From an uncultured Eubacteriales bacterium (GTDB lineage: Bacteria; Bacillota; Clostridia; Christensenellales; Borkfalkiaceae), in contig URKE01000060.1 of assembly GCA_900548285.1 (NCBI GenBank), positions 1-9,645 of the forward strand: a DNA stretch of 9,645 bases, written 5' to 3'. Position numbers and translations under genes: made by a program. This document shows positions 1-7,437 of this stretch, piece by piece. How positions within the stretch are numbered: position 1 is the stretch's first letter; every line of letters begins with the position of its first letter. The notes under the pieces were generated by a model, which worked only from the letters and a program-made list of their open reading frames with translations, was not told the DNA's origin and made no database searches.

Positions 1-554
1 ACAACCCGAAAGCCACTTGCGACAACGAAACCATGTCGCCCGAAATGCTCGGAACGGAGGGGTTAAAAGACTTTTTCGCGCTTGACGAAAGCGGGCTTAA
101 ATTTGTTTTCGACCTTAATATTACGTCGGCGTTTCTGGTAACGCAGGTTTTTGCCGAAGGAATGGTTAAAACGGGCGGAAATATCATAAACATTTCGTCT
201 ATGAATGCGTTCAGACCGCTCACCAAAATTCCCGCATACTCTGCGGCAAAAGCGGGCGTGTCAAACTTTACCGAATGGCTTGCCGTTCACTTCGCGCCGT
301 GCAATATCCGCTGCAATGCGATCGCGCCGGGGTTTTTCGTAACCAACCAGAATCGCGCGCTTTTGTATAATGAGGACGGCACGCCGACGGCAAGAACGGG
401 TAAGATTTTGGCGGCGACTCCGATGAAGAAGTTCGGCGAGATAAGCGACCTTATAGGTTGTTTATTGTGGCTTTGCGATGATAAAGCAAGCGGTTTCGTG
501 ACGGGAACGGTTATCCCCGTGGACGGTGGTTTCTCGGCGTACAGCGGAGTGTAA
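1..554 (+). CDS. uxuB: SDR-family D-mannonate oxidoreductase (probable), 5' end outside window
   Basis: This is the C-terminal part of a classical short-chain dehydrogenase/reductase. The frame is open to the window edge (first full codon at 3), so the Met at 33 is internal. Just before it is NNPKAT, typical of the substrate loop of SDR-type mannonate oxidoreductases (B. subtilis YjmF/UxuB group). Counting from that Met, the catalytic set is visible: Ser55/56 in INISS, then Tyr69 and Lys73 of YxxxK, then the PG motif at 99-100. The C-terminus GFVTGT...VDGGFSAYSGV also fits this group. The N-terminal Rossmann glycine motif must lie upstream. The family reduces fructuronate to D-mannonate with NAD(P)H in cytoplasmic glucuronate breakdown. 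A terminator follows 45 bp after the stop, so it is probably the last gene of its operon. A different sugar or sugar-acid SDR is possible; the SDR fold itself is certain. Confidence 0.85.
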   Translation, partial: NPKATCDNETMSPEMLGTEGLKDFFALDESGLKFVFDLNITSAFLVTQVFAEGMVKTGGNIINISSMNAFRPLTKIPAYSAAKAGVSNFTEWLAVHFAPCNIRCNAIAPGFFVTNQNRALLYNEDGTPTARTGKILAATPMKKFGEISDLIGCLLWLCDDKASGFVTGTVIPVDGGFSAYSGV

Positions 555-598
555 AATATAGATAAACTGATCCAGTGGTGGTGATTAAAGACGTAAGC

Positions 599-639
599 AA
601 AAATCCCTCTTTCCGAGGTTTTGGAAGGAGGGATTTTTT
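599..639. terminator. Bidirectional intrinsic terminator
   Basis: The 16-nt arms 599-614 and 623-638 pair with only one G-U wobble around an 8-nt loop. The stem core is GGAAGGAGGGA. The right arm ends in a run of six T, and the left arm starts with a run of five A, which becomes a U-run on the minus strand. It can therefore end both the SDR transcript (+) and the converging binding-protein/regulator transcript (-). Confidence 0.85.
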
Positions 640-678
640 ATGCGCCGGAATTGTTTTCGTGTTTTATTCTTTGCCGGC

Positions 679-697
679 ATCGCTTATCTTAAGCGAT
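679..697. repeat. Perfect 8-bp inverted repeat, 3-nt loop
   Basis: ATCGCTTA (679-686) and TAAGCGAT (690-697) are exact reverse complements around TCT. No T-run follows on either strand, so it is not a normal intrinsic terminator. It would lie in the 3' untranslated part of the minus-strand operon and might stabilise the RNA end; that role is inference. Confidence 0.5.
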
Positions 698-760
698 AAT
701 AAAGAAAACGTTTTATCGGGGTAAATCGGTAAATCAATTTTTTTAGATGACCGGTAATTT

Positions 761-866
761 TCCGGGGTTGCATATGTCCGGGTGTATGTGTCCTGGTTGC
801 ATGTGTCCGGGGTTGCATATGTCCTGGTTGCATATGTCCTGGTTGCATGTGTCCGGGGTTGCATGT
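761..866. repeat. Imperfect 14-16 bp tandem repeat (minisatellite)
   Basis: Six units follow one another at 768-782, 783-796, 797-812, 813-827, 828-842 and 843-858, with a partial unit at 859-866 and a matching TCCGGGG just before. The consensus is TTGCATRTGTCCKGG, with an optional extra G. Two variants are interspersed: ATATGTCCTGG and ATGTGTCCGGGG. The two units 813-827 and 828-842 are identical. The array lies 3' of the minus-strand regulator gene. An 84-codon minus-strand reading frame (664-918) crosses it and would read Thr/Tyr/Ala-rich repeats. That frame has no ribosome binding site, and the unit length varies out of frame, so a non-coding array is more likely. Confidence 0.8.
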
Positions 867-922
867 AACGGATTTGAATAAATGAATTTGTATTCAGCGA
901 AAAATACGCCTGATTCATTACG

Positions 923-2548
923 TCATTGATTCAGAGTTTCTTGTTTCAGCAGAGTTGCGAAACGCAACATTTGTTTACGCGAAGACACGCCGAGTTTTTC
1001 CAGAATATTGTGGTTGTGGAATTTGAGCGTACTTTCGCGTACGTTTAGTATGTCGGCAATTTCTTTTGCGGTTTTACCTTGCAGATAGAGGTTAAAAACG
1101 GTTTTTTCTGTTTTTGTAAGTTCTTTCAACCCTATTTTGAATGCCTCGTAGTCGTCGGGATCTATCTCGTTTTTGCGGGAATAAGCCAGCCGCTCGATTT
1201 CCGTTTGCCGCTTGTCGATTTCGCTGGTCTGGTTTTCGGTTACGATAGCAAGTTCTTCGTTCTGCCGTTTCAGGTTTTCCGTTTCGAGATCGCGCAGTCT
1301 GTCCTGTTCGGCAAGATACACGAATAAGTCGTCGATTTCGATAATATCGGATTTTGTTCCCGCATGTTCCTGCATGCGTATTTTTTCAAGGCTTTTTATC
1401 ACCGGCGAAACGAATTTTTGCGAAAAAATCACGCAAAGCACAACGGCGGAAAAAATAAGTAAAAAGCATACCAATACGATTCTTGTAACGTTGATCGTCA
1501 CGGTTTTATCGAATTCGCTTTTCGGTTGCATAACCACAAGAGTGTAGGCCGTATCGCAGATAACGACTTCGTTTTTAGCGGCAACGAAAGTGTTTTCTCC
1601 GGAGAATTCGATGAGCGCGTCGTTTATTTCTTTGGGGACGAGCGTACCGCTCGGTTTTAAAGAATAGCCGCCGAGAACGCCTGCCCAAAACATATTTTCA
1701 CAGTCTATTTTGCCGTCTTTTTCCGTTTTGGAAAAGGTGCAGGTCAGTTGTTCTAATCTTGTTGGTTGAGCAAAGAAATCTTTGAAGTGATTTTTCGAGA
1801 TTTCAAACCCGCAAATGCCGTAATACGTCCCGTCTGCTCCGAACAGAGGAGTGAGGAACGCCATTGCTTCTTCGCTTGTTCCGTTAAGCGTAAAAATATC
1901 GGTCAGCACCGATTTTTTTTCTTTGACGATTGTTTCGTTGAAGAATTTTTTTGTTTGCGGCACGAAATCGGTTTTGAATTCCAAACGCCATTTACGGTGC
2001 GGCATTACGTTGTTTTTTCTTCCGAGTTCCGCGCTGCCCCTGAACATCAGCAGCGTTTCGTCCGTGCGGTCAAGGGTGCTGCGTTGAAAATATAATCCCG
2101 TTCTGGATTTATCGGAGTTGGCTTCGCCCGTATTCACGGTTGCGTTAAGCATTATAAACGCGCCCGAAGCGTCCGCTTTCAGCAACTCCTCTTTAAGTTT
2201 AGGGAAAAGAACTTCCTGTACGCCTTCCGTATATAATTGCGAATCGTTGAGCGCGCTTATATGGATTCCTTTTTCATTCAGATAATTGTCTATTATCGCC
2301 GAAGAATCGTTTGCGAGCATCTCGGTCATCATCGAAAGGTCGTCGAAGAATTTTTCGATTTGTCTTGTATAGAACTCGTTTTGAAAAGTCAGATTGTTTG
2401 AATATTTTTCCGTTGTCGTAGAAAACTGCCCGACGAAAAACAAGCCGGCTGCGATAAACATAACGACAACGAGAACAAGCGTAAGCATATATAACAAAAG
2501 CTTACGATGCATAGACGTTTTCTTTTTTTTGAAATCTATGAACTTCAT
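923..2548 (-). CDS. Membrane-spanning sensor with Cache-like domain and LuxR-type HTH
   Basis: This is a 541-residue one-polypeptide receptor and transcription factor. Residues 1-16 are a basic cytoplasmic stub and 17-40 are a transmembrane helix. About 41-352 is an extracellular sensor whose GxxYYGICGFEIS segment (237-251) resembles the end of dCache domains. TM2 is 353-376, a charged predicted coiled coil spans roughly 390-456, and a GerE/LuxR helix-turn-helix covers about 476-534 (LTKTEKTVFNLYLQGKTAKE, then the KLGVSSRKQ end). No histidine kinase or receiver domain is present, so the signal presumably passes straight to the membrane-held DNA-binding domain. I chose ATG 2548 because GCGGAG lies 10 nt upstream; a TTG at 2566 would add six residues but lacks a ribosome site. 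It follows the binding-protein gene by 26 bp, so the two are very likely co-transcribed. The ligand and target promoters are not known. Confidence 0.88.
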   Translation of the reverse strand: MKFIDFKKKKTSMHRKLLLYMLTLVLVVVMFIAAGLFFVGQFSTTTEKYSNNLTFQNEFYTRQIEKFFDDLSMMTEMLANDSSAIIDNYLNEKGIHISALNDSQLYTEGVQEVLFPKLKEELLKADASGAFIMLNATVNTGEANSDKSRTGLYFQRSTLDRTDETLLMFRGSAELGRKNNVMPHRKWRLEFKTDFVPQTKKFFNETIVKEKKSVLTDIFTLNGTSEEAMAFLTPLFGADGTYYGICGFEISKNHFKDFFAQPTRLEQLTCTFSKTEKDGKIDCENMFWAGVLGGYSLKPSGTLVPKEINDALIEFSGENTFVAAKNEVVICDTAYTLVVMQPKSEFDKTVTINVTRIVLVCFLLIFSAVVLCVIFSQKFVSPVIKSLEKIRMQEHAGTKSDIIEIDDLFVYLAEQDRLRDLETENLKRQNEELAIVTENQTSEIDKRQTEIERLAYSRKNEIDPDDYEAFKIGLKELTKTEKTVFNLYLQGKTAKEIADILNVRESTLKFHNHNILEKLGVSSRKQMLRFATLLKQETLNQ

Positions 2549-2574
2549 ATCCCGGTCGCTCCGCAATCTTTTTT

Positions 2575-3924
2575 TCAGCCGACGTTATTCAGCGCGGCTT
2601 CCATTTCCGCAACTATTTGTTCGCAAGTTGCTCCTTTTTCGTATCTGGTTTCAAGGGTTTTCTGGATGTTACGGATTTTTTCGTACAAAGCGTACACTTT
2701 GGAGTAATACCCTTCAAAACCCGGTTCTTTCTTAAAAGAGCAGGTTTCGACGGTTGTAGTCAGGGCCTTATAAAGATTCCTGTAGGCATCCGACTTGAAA
2801 GATTGGTCGCCGATTTTTGCAAAAGCGCCCGTTCTTACGGGCATATAACCCGTTGAAAGAACAAAATCCACGTTGCGGCTTTCTTCGGTGAACCATCTTG
2901 CGAAAACGGTTGTCGCTTCGGCTTTGATATCAGTCGTTTTATAAGCGCAAAGCCCGACGCCCGATTGCGTTGCGACTTTTTGTTTGCCTGTCTGTTGCGG
3001 CATGGGCAAAACTTTCAGATTCATTGCTTCCGACGTGTTGTCGGGGTATGTGATTTCGTCGTTATAATAGAGTACGGAAGCCGAAGAGCCGATACCTGCG
3101 CAGGTCTGTCCCGTCATAACCTGCGTGTTGGAATACAAATCGGATACGACTATATGTCCTTTGGCGATAGACGTGGCAAACATATCGTATGCTTTTATCA
3201 GAGCGGGGTTGTTTGCGTCGTACCAGCCGTCTTTATAAGAAATATTTTCTCCGTCGGATATGGCGCACAGTTCCGCAATCCTTATCAGATAGTCTATTGC
3301 GCAGAACGGTTTGCCGCCCGACCACTCGTAATATTTTTCGGCAACGGAGAAAAAACCTTTCCAGGTTGCGAGGTCGGATAGCGAAACGTTTTTGTCGGCT
3401 GCGAATCTGTCGAAAACTCCGCCTGCGATGAAGAGCATATAAGTCGATTTAGAAACGGGGAAAACAACAAGTTTGTCGTCGACCATTCCGTCGCTTAAAA
3501 AATCGGGAACGAAATTGTCAAGTTCGGACGCGGAAAAATAATCGTTCCAGTTCAGAAGATTATTCACGCCCAGACCGCGCGCGTCGCTTGCATGGCAAAA
3601 GAATAAATCCGGCATTTCCTTGGATCCTGCTTTGCCTGTTTGCGCGTCTTTTAACTTTTTGCCGATCTGCGAGGCGTTTGACATCAGCGTAACGTTTATG
3701 ACGATACCCTTGTCTTTGCCGACGGTTGAGTTGAATTGTTCAACGATGTCGTTCATGGGTGAATTGACTTGCTCGCCGTAAACGTGCCACATAGTAAGAG
3801 TCGTCGGTTTTTTGGGATCAAGCAAGGTGTTGTTTTTATTGCACGCAGAAAAAGTGAAGGATATTGCGAACGTCATCGCAATGACGATAAACAACGAAAC
3901 GATTTTTTTGGTCTTGCATTTCAT
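2575..3924 (-). CDS. ABC-type extracellular solute-binding lipoprotein (sugar-binding, family 1 type)
   Basis: This 449-residue protein has a basic N-terminus, a hydrophobic stretch (8-25) and a lipobox FSAC with the lipid-bearing Cys at 28. The mature part opens with TLTMWHVYGEQ, the typical first strand of family 1 carbohydrate-binding proteins. It continues with ATWKGFFSVAEKY near 187-199, SASVLYYNDEITYPDN near 281-296, and RWFTEESRNVDFVLSTGYMP near 343-362, all typical of the family. Length is normal for the family. GGAAG 6-7 nt before the ATG is the ribosome site. The protein would sit on the outer face of the membrane and bind a sugar or oligosaccharide. No permease or ATPase gene is adjacent; the next gene is a membrane sensor-regulator. 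It may therefore serve sensing, or it may feed a transporter encoded elsewhere. The exact ligand cannot be read from sequence. Confidence 0.93.
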   Translation of the reverse strand: MKCKTKKIVSLFIVIAMTFAISFTFSACNKNNTLLDPKKPTTLTMWHVYGEQVNSPMNDIVEQFNSTVGKDKGIVINVTLMSNASQIGKKLKDAQTGKAGSKEMPDLFFCHASDARGLGVNNLLNWNDYFSASELDNFVPDFLSDGMVDDKLVVFPVSKSTYMLFIAGGVFDRFAADKNVSLSDLATWKGFFSVAEKYYEWSGGKPFCAIDYLIRIAELCAISDGENISYKDGWYDANNPALIKAYDMFATSIAKGHIVVSDLYSNTQVMTGQTCAGIGSSASVLYYNDEITYPDNTSEAMNLKVLPMPQQTGKQKVATQSGVGLCAYKTTDIKAEATTVFARWFTEESRNVDFVLSTGYMPVRTGAFAKIGDQSFKSDAYRNLYKALTTTVETCSFKKEPGFEGYYSKVYALYEKIRNIQKTLETRYEKGATCEQIVAEMEAALNNVG

Positions 3925-3958
3925 ATCGATCTTCCGTTACCGGTTACGTGAGCGTTTG

Positions 3959-4030
3959 CCCACCCGATTTTAAAAATTTTTTGACTTTTTTTCGGTTTTC
4001 CCCACTTTTTTCAGATTTGGGTGGGGGAAA
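3959..4030 (-). promoter_or_regulatory. Leader with mutually exclusive hairpins upstream of binding-protein gene
   Basis: In the minus-strand RNA, the C-rich segment from 4019-4030 (TTTCCCCCACCC) can pair with GTGGGGAAA (from 3997-4005, one bulged C). Its CCCACCC part can instead pair with GGGTGGG (from 3959-3965). The two pairings share the same bases and exclude each other. No U-run follows either stem on this strand, and the distal partner lies about 25 nt before the ribosome site. A switch role is inference only; no known riboswitch class was recognised. Confidence 0.3.
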
Positions 4031-4065
4031 TTTTATTGCGTTTTTACTATACTGATGATGCTTAA

Positions 4066-4098
4066 AACGTTGCACGTACGAAAAGTAACGCTGCAAGT
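4066..4098. promoter_or_regulatory. Candidate operator: 12-bp direct repeat with 21-bp period
   Basis: AACGTTGCACGT (4066-4077) and AACGCTGCAAGT (4087-4098) match at 10 of 12 positions. Their starts are 21 bp apart, two turns of B-DNA, so the same face of the helix would be presented twice. The boxes lie from about +1 to +33 of the predicted minus-strand transcript, a place where a bound protein would block transcription. A site for the LuxR-type regulator encoded downstream is possible but unproven. Confidence 0.35.
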
Positions 4099-4104
4099 GT
4101 AAAC

Positions 4105-4133
4105 AGTATATCACACATGCGCGCCAAAGTCAA
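4105..4133 (-). promoter_or_regulatory. Sigma-70-type promoter of the binding-protein/regulator operon
   Basis: On the minus strand, TTGACT (4128-4133) and TATACT (4105-4110) are separated by exactly 17 bp; each differs from consensus at one base. Transcription would start near 4098 and leave a leader of about 170 nt before the ATG at 3924. Confidence 0.75.
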
Positions 4134-4140
4134 TTCGCAT

Positions 4141-4169
4141 TTGCAATAACGGAAAAAAATTTATACATA
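4141..4169 (+). promoter_or_regulatory. Possible promoter of the surface-protein operon
   Basis: TTGCAA (4141-4146) is followed after 17 bp by TACATA (4164-4169); the overlapping TATACA (4162-4167) would give a 15-bp gap. Initiation near 4176 would leave a short leader before the AAAAGGAG at 4182-4189. Its -35 box is only 7 bp from the -35 box of the minus-strand promoter, so the two would compete for polymerase. Confidence 0.45.
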
Positions 4170-4197
4170 ACAAATGGACGTAAAAGGAGTTGCTATT

Positions 4198-7100
4198 ATG
4201 ACACACAACACAAGAAAAACCGGAATATTTACGCTTGCATTGGGGCTGGCTATGTGCCTTACGGTAATTCTCGGCATCATATCGGTCAACCCGAAGTCGG
4301 TCCGCGCCGACACGACGACGATCGACACGCTCGAGGTGGCGTTCAAAAAGGTAAACGCAGGTGACAGTCTTGCCGCCGCGTTTGAATTCGAGAATGAAAC
4401 GGAAAGAACGCTCAAAGTGCCGGACGGCGCAAAGTATACCGCAACGCTCTTATTCGTATCAAAAAACGGACAAATGACGACGTTGTGGGACAAAGACAAA
4501 GCGTCGTTCCCGTGGAACAGAGTTGAGAATCAACTGATCGAGCGGAACGTTGCGTATTGCATCCGCGTCCGTTTTGCGACGAAAGAAAACTATAAACTAT
4601 CCAAAGATGCAGACGCGCTTAAAAGGAAAATGAAGGTTTCCGGAGCGGAGCTTGGCAAAGGTAAAGACGTAGAGCTCTGGGACTCTGCCGGGCAATTCGC
4701 CGATTTAACTGCGGTAGATATGGACTTCATTATTTCAAAAGGTCTGACCTACATAGGGTATCAGCAAACTATATATCCAAAAATCGACGAAGAGGTAACA
4801 GGCAAAATAGGCACGTTGTACACCGGCACGGGTATGTGGCTCAGAGGCGCGCCCGGTCCTTACGTTTATACGGTAAAAACCGCGCCCGTCGGCACGAAAT
4901 TGGATAAGCACAACGGCTTTAACGACGATGAATCTACCTGCTACTATCAGATTATCGCCAAAAACGCAATGGACGGCGGAACGATGTACGTCACCGTAAC
5001 GGCGGCGAACGGACAGACTTGCGATATTCCCGTCACGATTGCAGCCGTATCCGGCGGACACGAGCATACGTGGATTGAAGAAATCGGGAAGATAGATTAC
5101 GAACATCACGGCTACACGAAATGCGCCGATCCCGCCTGCCCCGGCGTTGCCCCCGCTTTTGATAAAGGCTCGCAGTATGCAAGCCACGAGTTTGACGGCG
5201 GATGCACCGCAGCATGCATAACGTGCGGCAACCTCGGCAATCCCGACGCAAAGCATAATTTTACATATCAGGTTGATGAAAGCGACGCAACTTACCACTT
5301 GAAAAAATGCGTTTGCGGCGAAGTTGAAAAGGACGAAAACGGCAACGTCGTAAAAGAAAAACACAGCGGCGGCGAACAAACTTGTCTGAGCGGCGCAAAG
5401 TGCGACGTTTGCGGACACGAATACATCGCCAAGAGAGGGCATAGGTTCGAGTTCAGGTCGTTCAGAAACAACGACGGCACTTATACGCACCTTGGATTCT
5501 GCAAATATTGCGGAATAGAAGAAGTGCCTTTAAGGCACTCTCCGACCGGCGGCGTGGCAACCTGTCAGGCGCGCGCGAAGTGCGATTACACACACAACGG
5601 CGACGTTTGCGGTTGCGAATACGGCGAATTCAAGGCGCACAACATGGTGGGCGGAGTTTGCACGGAATGCGCTTCCGACGAATATATTAAAGAAGTTGTC
5701 ATCGATGTGCCGGAGTATTGGGAAGGAATGGCATATCGCCCGATGTTTTATCCCAACGTCATAAAAGGGAACGTTATTCCCAAAGGGGATATTTTCTACA
5801 AAGCGTCCCCCGAGCTTAACGGCAACGACACGCTGTGCAACATAAAAGACAGCAACATAAAGTATATTACCAACAACAGCGTAATGTACTACGTATTCGC
5901 GCCGCACACAACCTGCAAATTCCCCGAAAACGTCGACGAAATCAACGTTTCGGTGACTCACGGCGAAGTTCTGGGTAAAAGCATAAGAAAAAATGACGGC
6001 AGCCTGATTGTTTTGGTGTTCTTGCGCCTTGACCGCGCGGTACAGTCCATTGACGTCGGCGTTTCGCAACCGCTCGTCGGACATCTTCCCGAAACGCTGC
6101 AAATCACCGAGAAAAACGGATACACTGTGACGATAAACAACGTTGAAGGGTTTTTGAAAGACGGCAGATTTTACGACGGTGTGCCTTATTACGCAAACGT
6201 TACGATAAAAGCGCCGGAAGGCAAAGTCTTTCCGATTTTGACTCCCGATTTCGAAAACTGGCTTTGCGCGAGCAATATTTCCGGCGGTAAATTCTTAAGT
6301 TTCGAGCAAAGCAATGATTATACGGAATTGACGGTCGTCATAAAAACGTTGAGCGCAACGGATTGTCTGCACGAAAACGTGACGATGAAAGAAGCGGGAA
6401 AACTCGCGACCTGCACGGAAGACGGCGTAATGGATAAGTATGCCTGCTCGGGTTGCGGAAAAGAGTTTTTCGACGCGGCATGCACTAAGCCCTGGAGCGA
6501 ATCGACGGCGAAGTTACCCCATAAGGGGCATAATCCCGGTTCCGAATACAAAACAGAAAAAGATAAGCATTACCGCGAATGTAAGACCTGCGGCGAGAAA
6601 ACGGACGAAGCCCCGCACGACTTCGGCGCGCTTGTTGTTCAAACGAACCCCACCTGTATGCAAAAAGGCGTGAAGGCGCATTATGAATGTTCGGCGTGCA
6701 AAAAACTTGTCGACGCGGATAAGAACGAAACGACGCTTGAAGATCTGATAATTCCCGTCAACCCCGACGGAGGGCACAGTTTCGGCGCGTGGATAAACGA
6801 AGTTCCCGCAAGCAACACGGCAAACGGCGAAAAAGCCCACAAGGATTGTCTGATCTGTAACAAACACTTTGACGCAAACGACAAGGAAATATCCGCCTTT
6901 GACCTTATAATCGCCAAAATCGGCACGCATAAAGTAACCGTAAACGGCGAAAACAAAATCTATAACGAAGGCGAAAAAGTTACCGCGATTGCGGACGATC
7001 CGGCGGACGGCAAAGTGTTCACAGGCTGGCAGGACGAAAGCGGAAACATCGTCAGCAACGATAAGGCTTATACCTTTACGGTAACGGGCGCAACAACTCT

Positions 7101-7314
7101 TACTGCCGTATATGACGATATGCCTTCGGGCGGTGGCGAAATCACCCCGTCTGCCAAAAACGACGGACTTTCGGGCGGAGCGATTGCCGGCATTGTAACA
7201 GGTTCGGCAGCGGTCGCAGGGCTCGGCGGATTTTCGATAGTGTGGTTTGCGGTGAAGAAAAAAACGTTTGCGGATTTAATCGCCTCATTCAAGGGCGCTT
7301 TTAAGAAAAAATAA
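4198..7314 (+). CDS. Large Cys-rich surface protein, membrane-anchored, with CxxC ribbon repeats and InlB-like repeat
   Basis: This is a 1038-residue exported protein of unknown function. The ATG at 4198 has AAAAGGAG 8 nt upstream; an in-frame ATG at 4174 would sit before this ribosome site and is unlikely. A long signal peptide ends about VRA37. About 41-177 looks like a beta-rich repeat domain that recurs in 497-717, and 180-285 looks Ig-like. Two Cys-rich arrays (290-492 and 722-905) hold about 30 Cys, including eight CxxC pairs (for example CDVC402-405, CKYC435-438, CSAC831-834), with His residues between. They resemble the 'ATCTEAG...CxxCG' repeats of gut Firmicute surface proteins. About 909-974 resembles an InlB B-repeat (GKVFTGWQDESG). 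A Gly-rich transmembrane helix (about 994-1017) and a Lys-rich tail anchor it; there is no LPxTG. It is the first gene of a likely surface operon, divergent from the sensor unit. Confidence 0.9.
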   Translation: MTHNTRKTGIFTLALGLAMCLTVILGIISVNPKSVRADTTTIDTLEVAFKKVNAGDSLAAAFEFENETERTLKVPDGAKYTATLLFVSKNGQMTTLWDKDKASFPWNRVENQLIERNVAYCIRVRFATKENYKLSKDADALKRKMKVSGAELGKGKDVELWDSAGQFADLTAVDMDFIISKGLTYIGYQQTIYPKIDEEVTGKIGTLYTGTGMWLRGAPGPYVYTVKTAPVGTKLDKHNGFNDDESTCYYQIIAKNAMDGGTMYVTVTAANGQTCDIPVTIAAVSGGHEHTWIEEIGKIDYEHHGYTKCADPACPGVAPAFDKGSQYASHEFDGGCTAACITCGNLGNPDAKHNFTYQVDESDATYHLKKCVCGEVEKDENGNVVKEKHSGGEQTCLSGAKCDVCGHEYIAKRGHRFEFRSFRNNDGTYTHLGFCKYCGIEEVPLRHSPTGGVATCQARAKCDYTHNGDVCGCEYGEFKAHNMVGGVCTECASDEYIKEVVIDVPEYWEGMAYRPMFYPNVIKGNVIPKGDIFYKASPELNGNDTLCNIKDSNIKYITNNSVMYYVFAPHTTCKFPENVDEINVSVTHGEVLGKSIRKNDGSLIVLVFLRLDRAVQSIDVGVSQPLVGHLPETLQITEKNGYTVTINNVEGFLKDGRFYDGVPYYANVTIKAPEGKVFPILTPDFENWLCASNISGGKFLSFEQSNDYTELTVVIKTLSATDCLHENVTMKEAGKLATCTEDGVMDKYACSGCGKEFFDAACTKPWSESTAKLPHKGHNPGSEYKTEKDKHYRECKTCGEKTDEAPHDFGALVVQTNPTCMQKGVKAHYECSACKKLVDADKNETTLEDLIIPVNPDGGHSFGAWINEVPASNTANGEKAHKDCLICNKHFDANDKEISAFDLIIAKIGTHKVTVNGENKIYNEGEKVTAIADDPADGKVFTGWQDESGNIVSNDKAYTFTVTGATTLTAVYDDMPSGGGEITPSAKNDGLSGGAIAGIVTGSAAVAGLGGFSIVWFAVKKKTFADLIASFKGAFKKK

Positions 7315-7335
7315 TAAAAACAACGGTTTTAAGTC

Positions 7336-7399
7336 GCGGATTTTCGGCGATGCGGATTTTCGGCGATGCGGATTTTCGGCGATGCGGATTTTCGGCGAT
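7336..7399. repeat. Four perfect tandem copies of a 16-bp unit
   Basis: GCGGATTTTCGGCGAT occurs four times without a single difference (7336-7351, 7352-7367, 7368-7383, 7384-7399). The array lies between the stop of the large surface protein and the ribosome site of the next lipoprotein gene. The unit has no clear internal stem, and its length is not a multiple of three. Exact identity suggests recent expansion and likely copy-number variation between strains. Confidence 0.95.
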
Positions 7400-7437
7400 T
7401 TGGAATATATTACTTAAAATTAAAAAGGAGTAAGACT

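Noticed and set aside
664..918. 84-codon minus-strand frame rich in Thr/Tyr/Ala/Arg repeats
   Set aside because: It is made mostly of the tandem repeat, lacks a ribosome binding site before the ATG, and the repeat units change length out of frame.
3996..4036. Plus-strand terminator-like hairpin followed by TTTTATT
   Set aside because: No plus-strand gene lies upstream for it to terminate (the previous one ends at 554 with its own terminator), so the stem is better read as part of the minus-strand leader.
4735..5490. 251-codon minus-strand frame
   Set aside because: It is fully antisense to the well-supported surface-protein gene, with no ribosome site and no recognisable domain; it is a by-product of codon use in the real gene.
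5530..6102. 190-codon minus-strand frame
   Set aside because: Antisense to the same gene with no protein features; the plus-strand frame carries the signal peptide, repeats and anchor.
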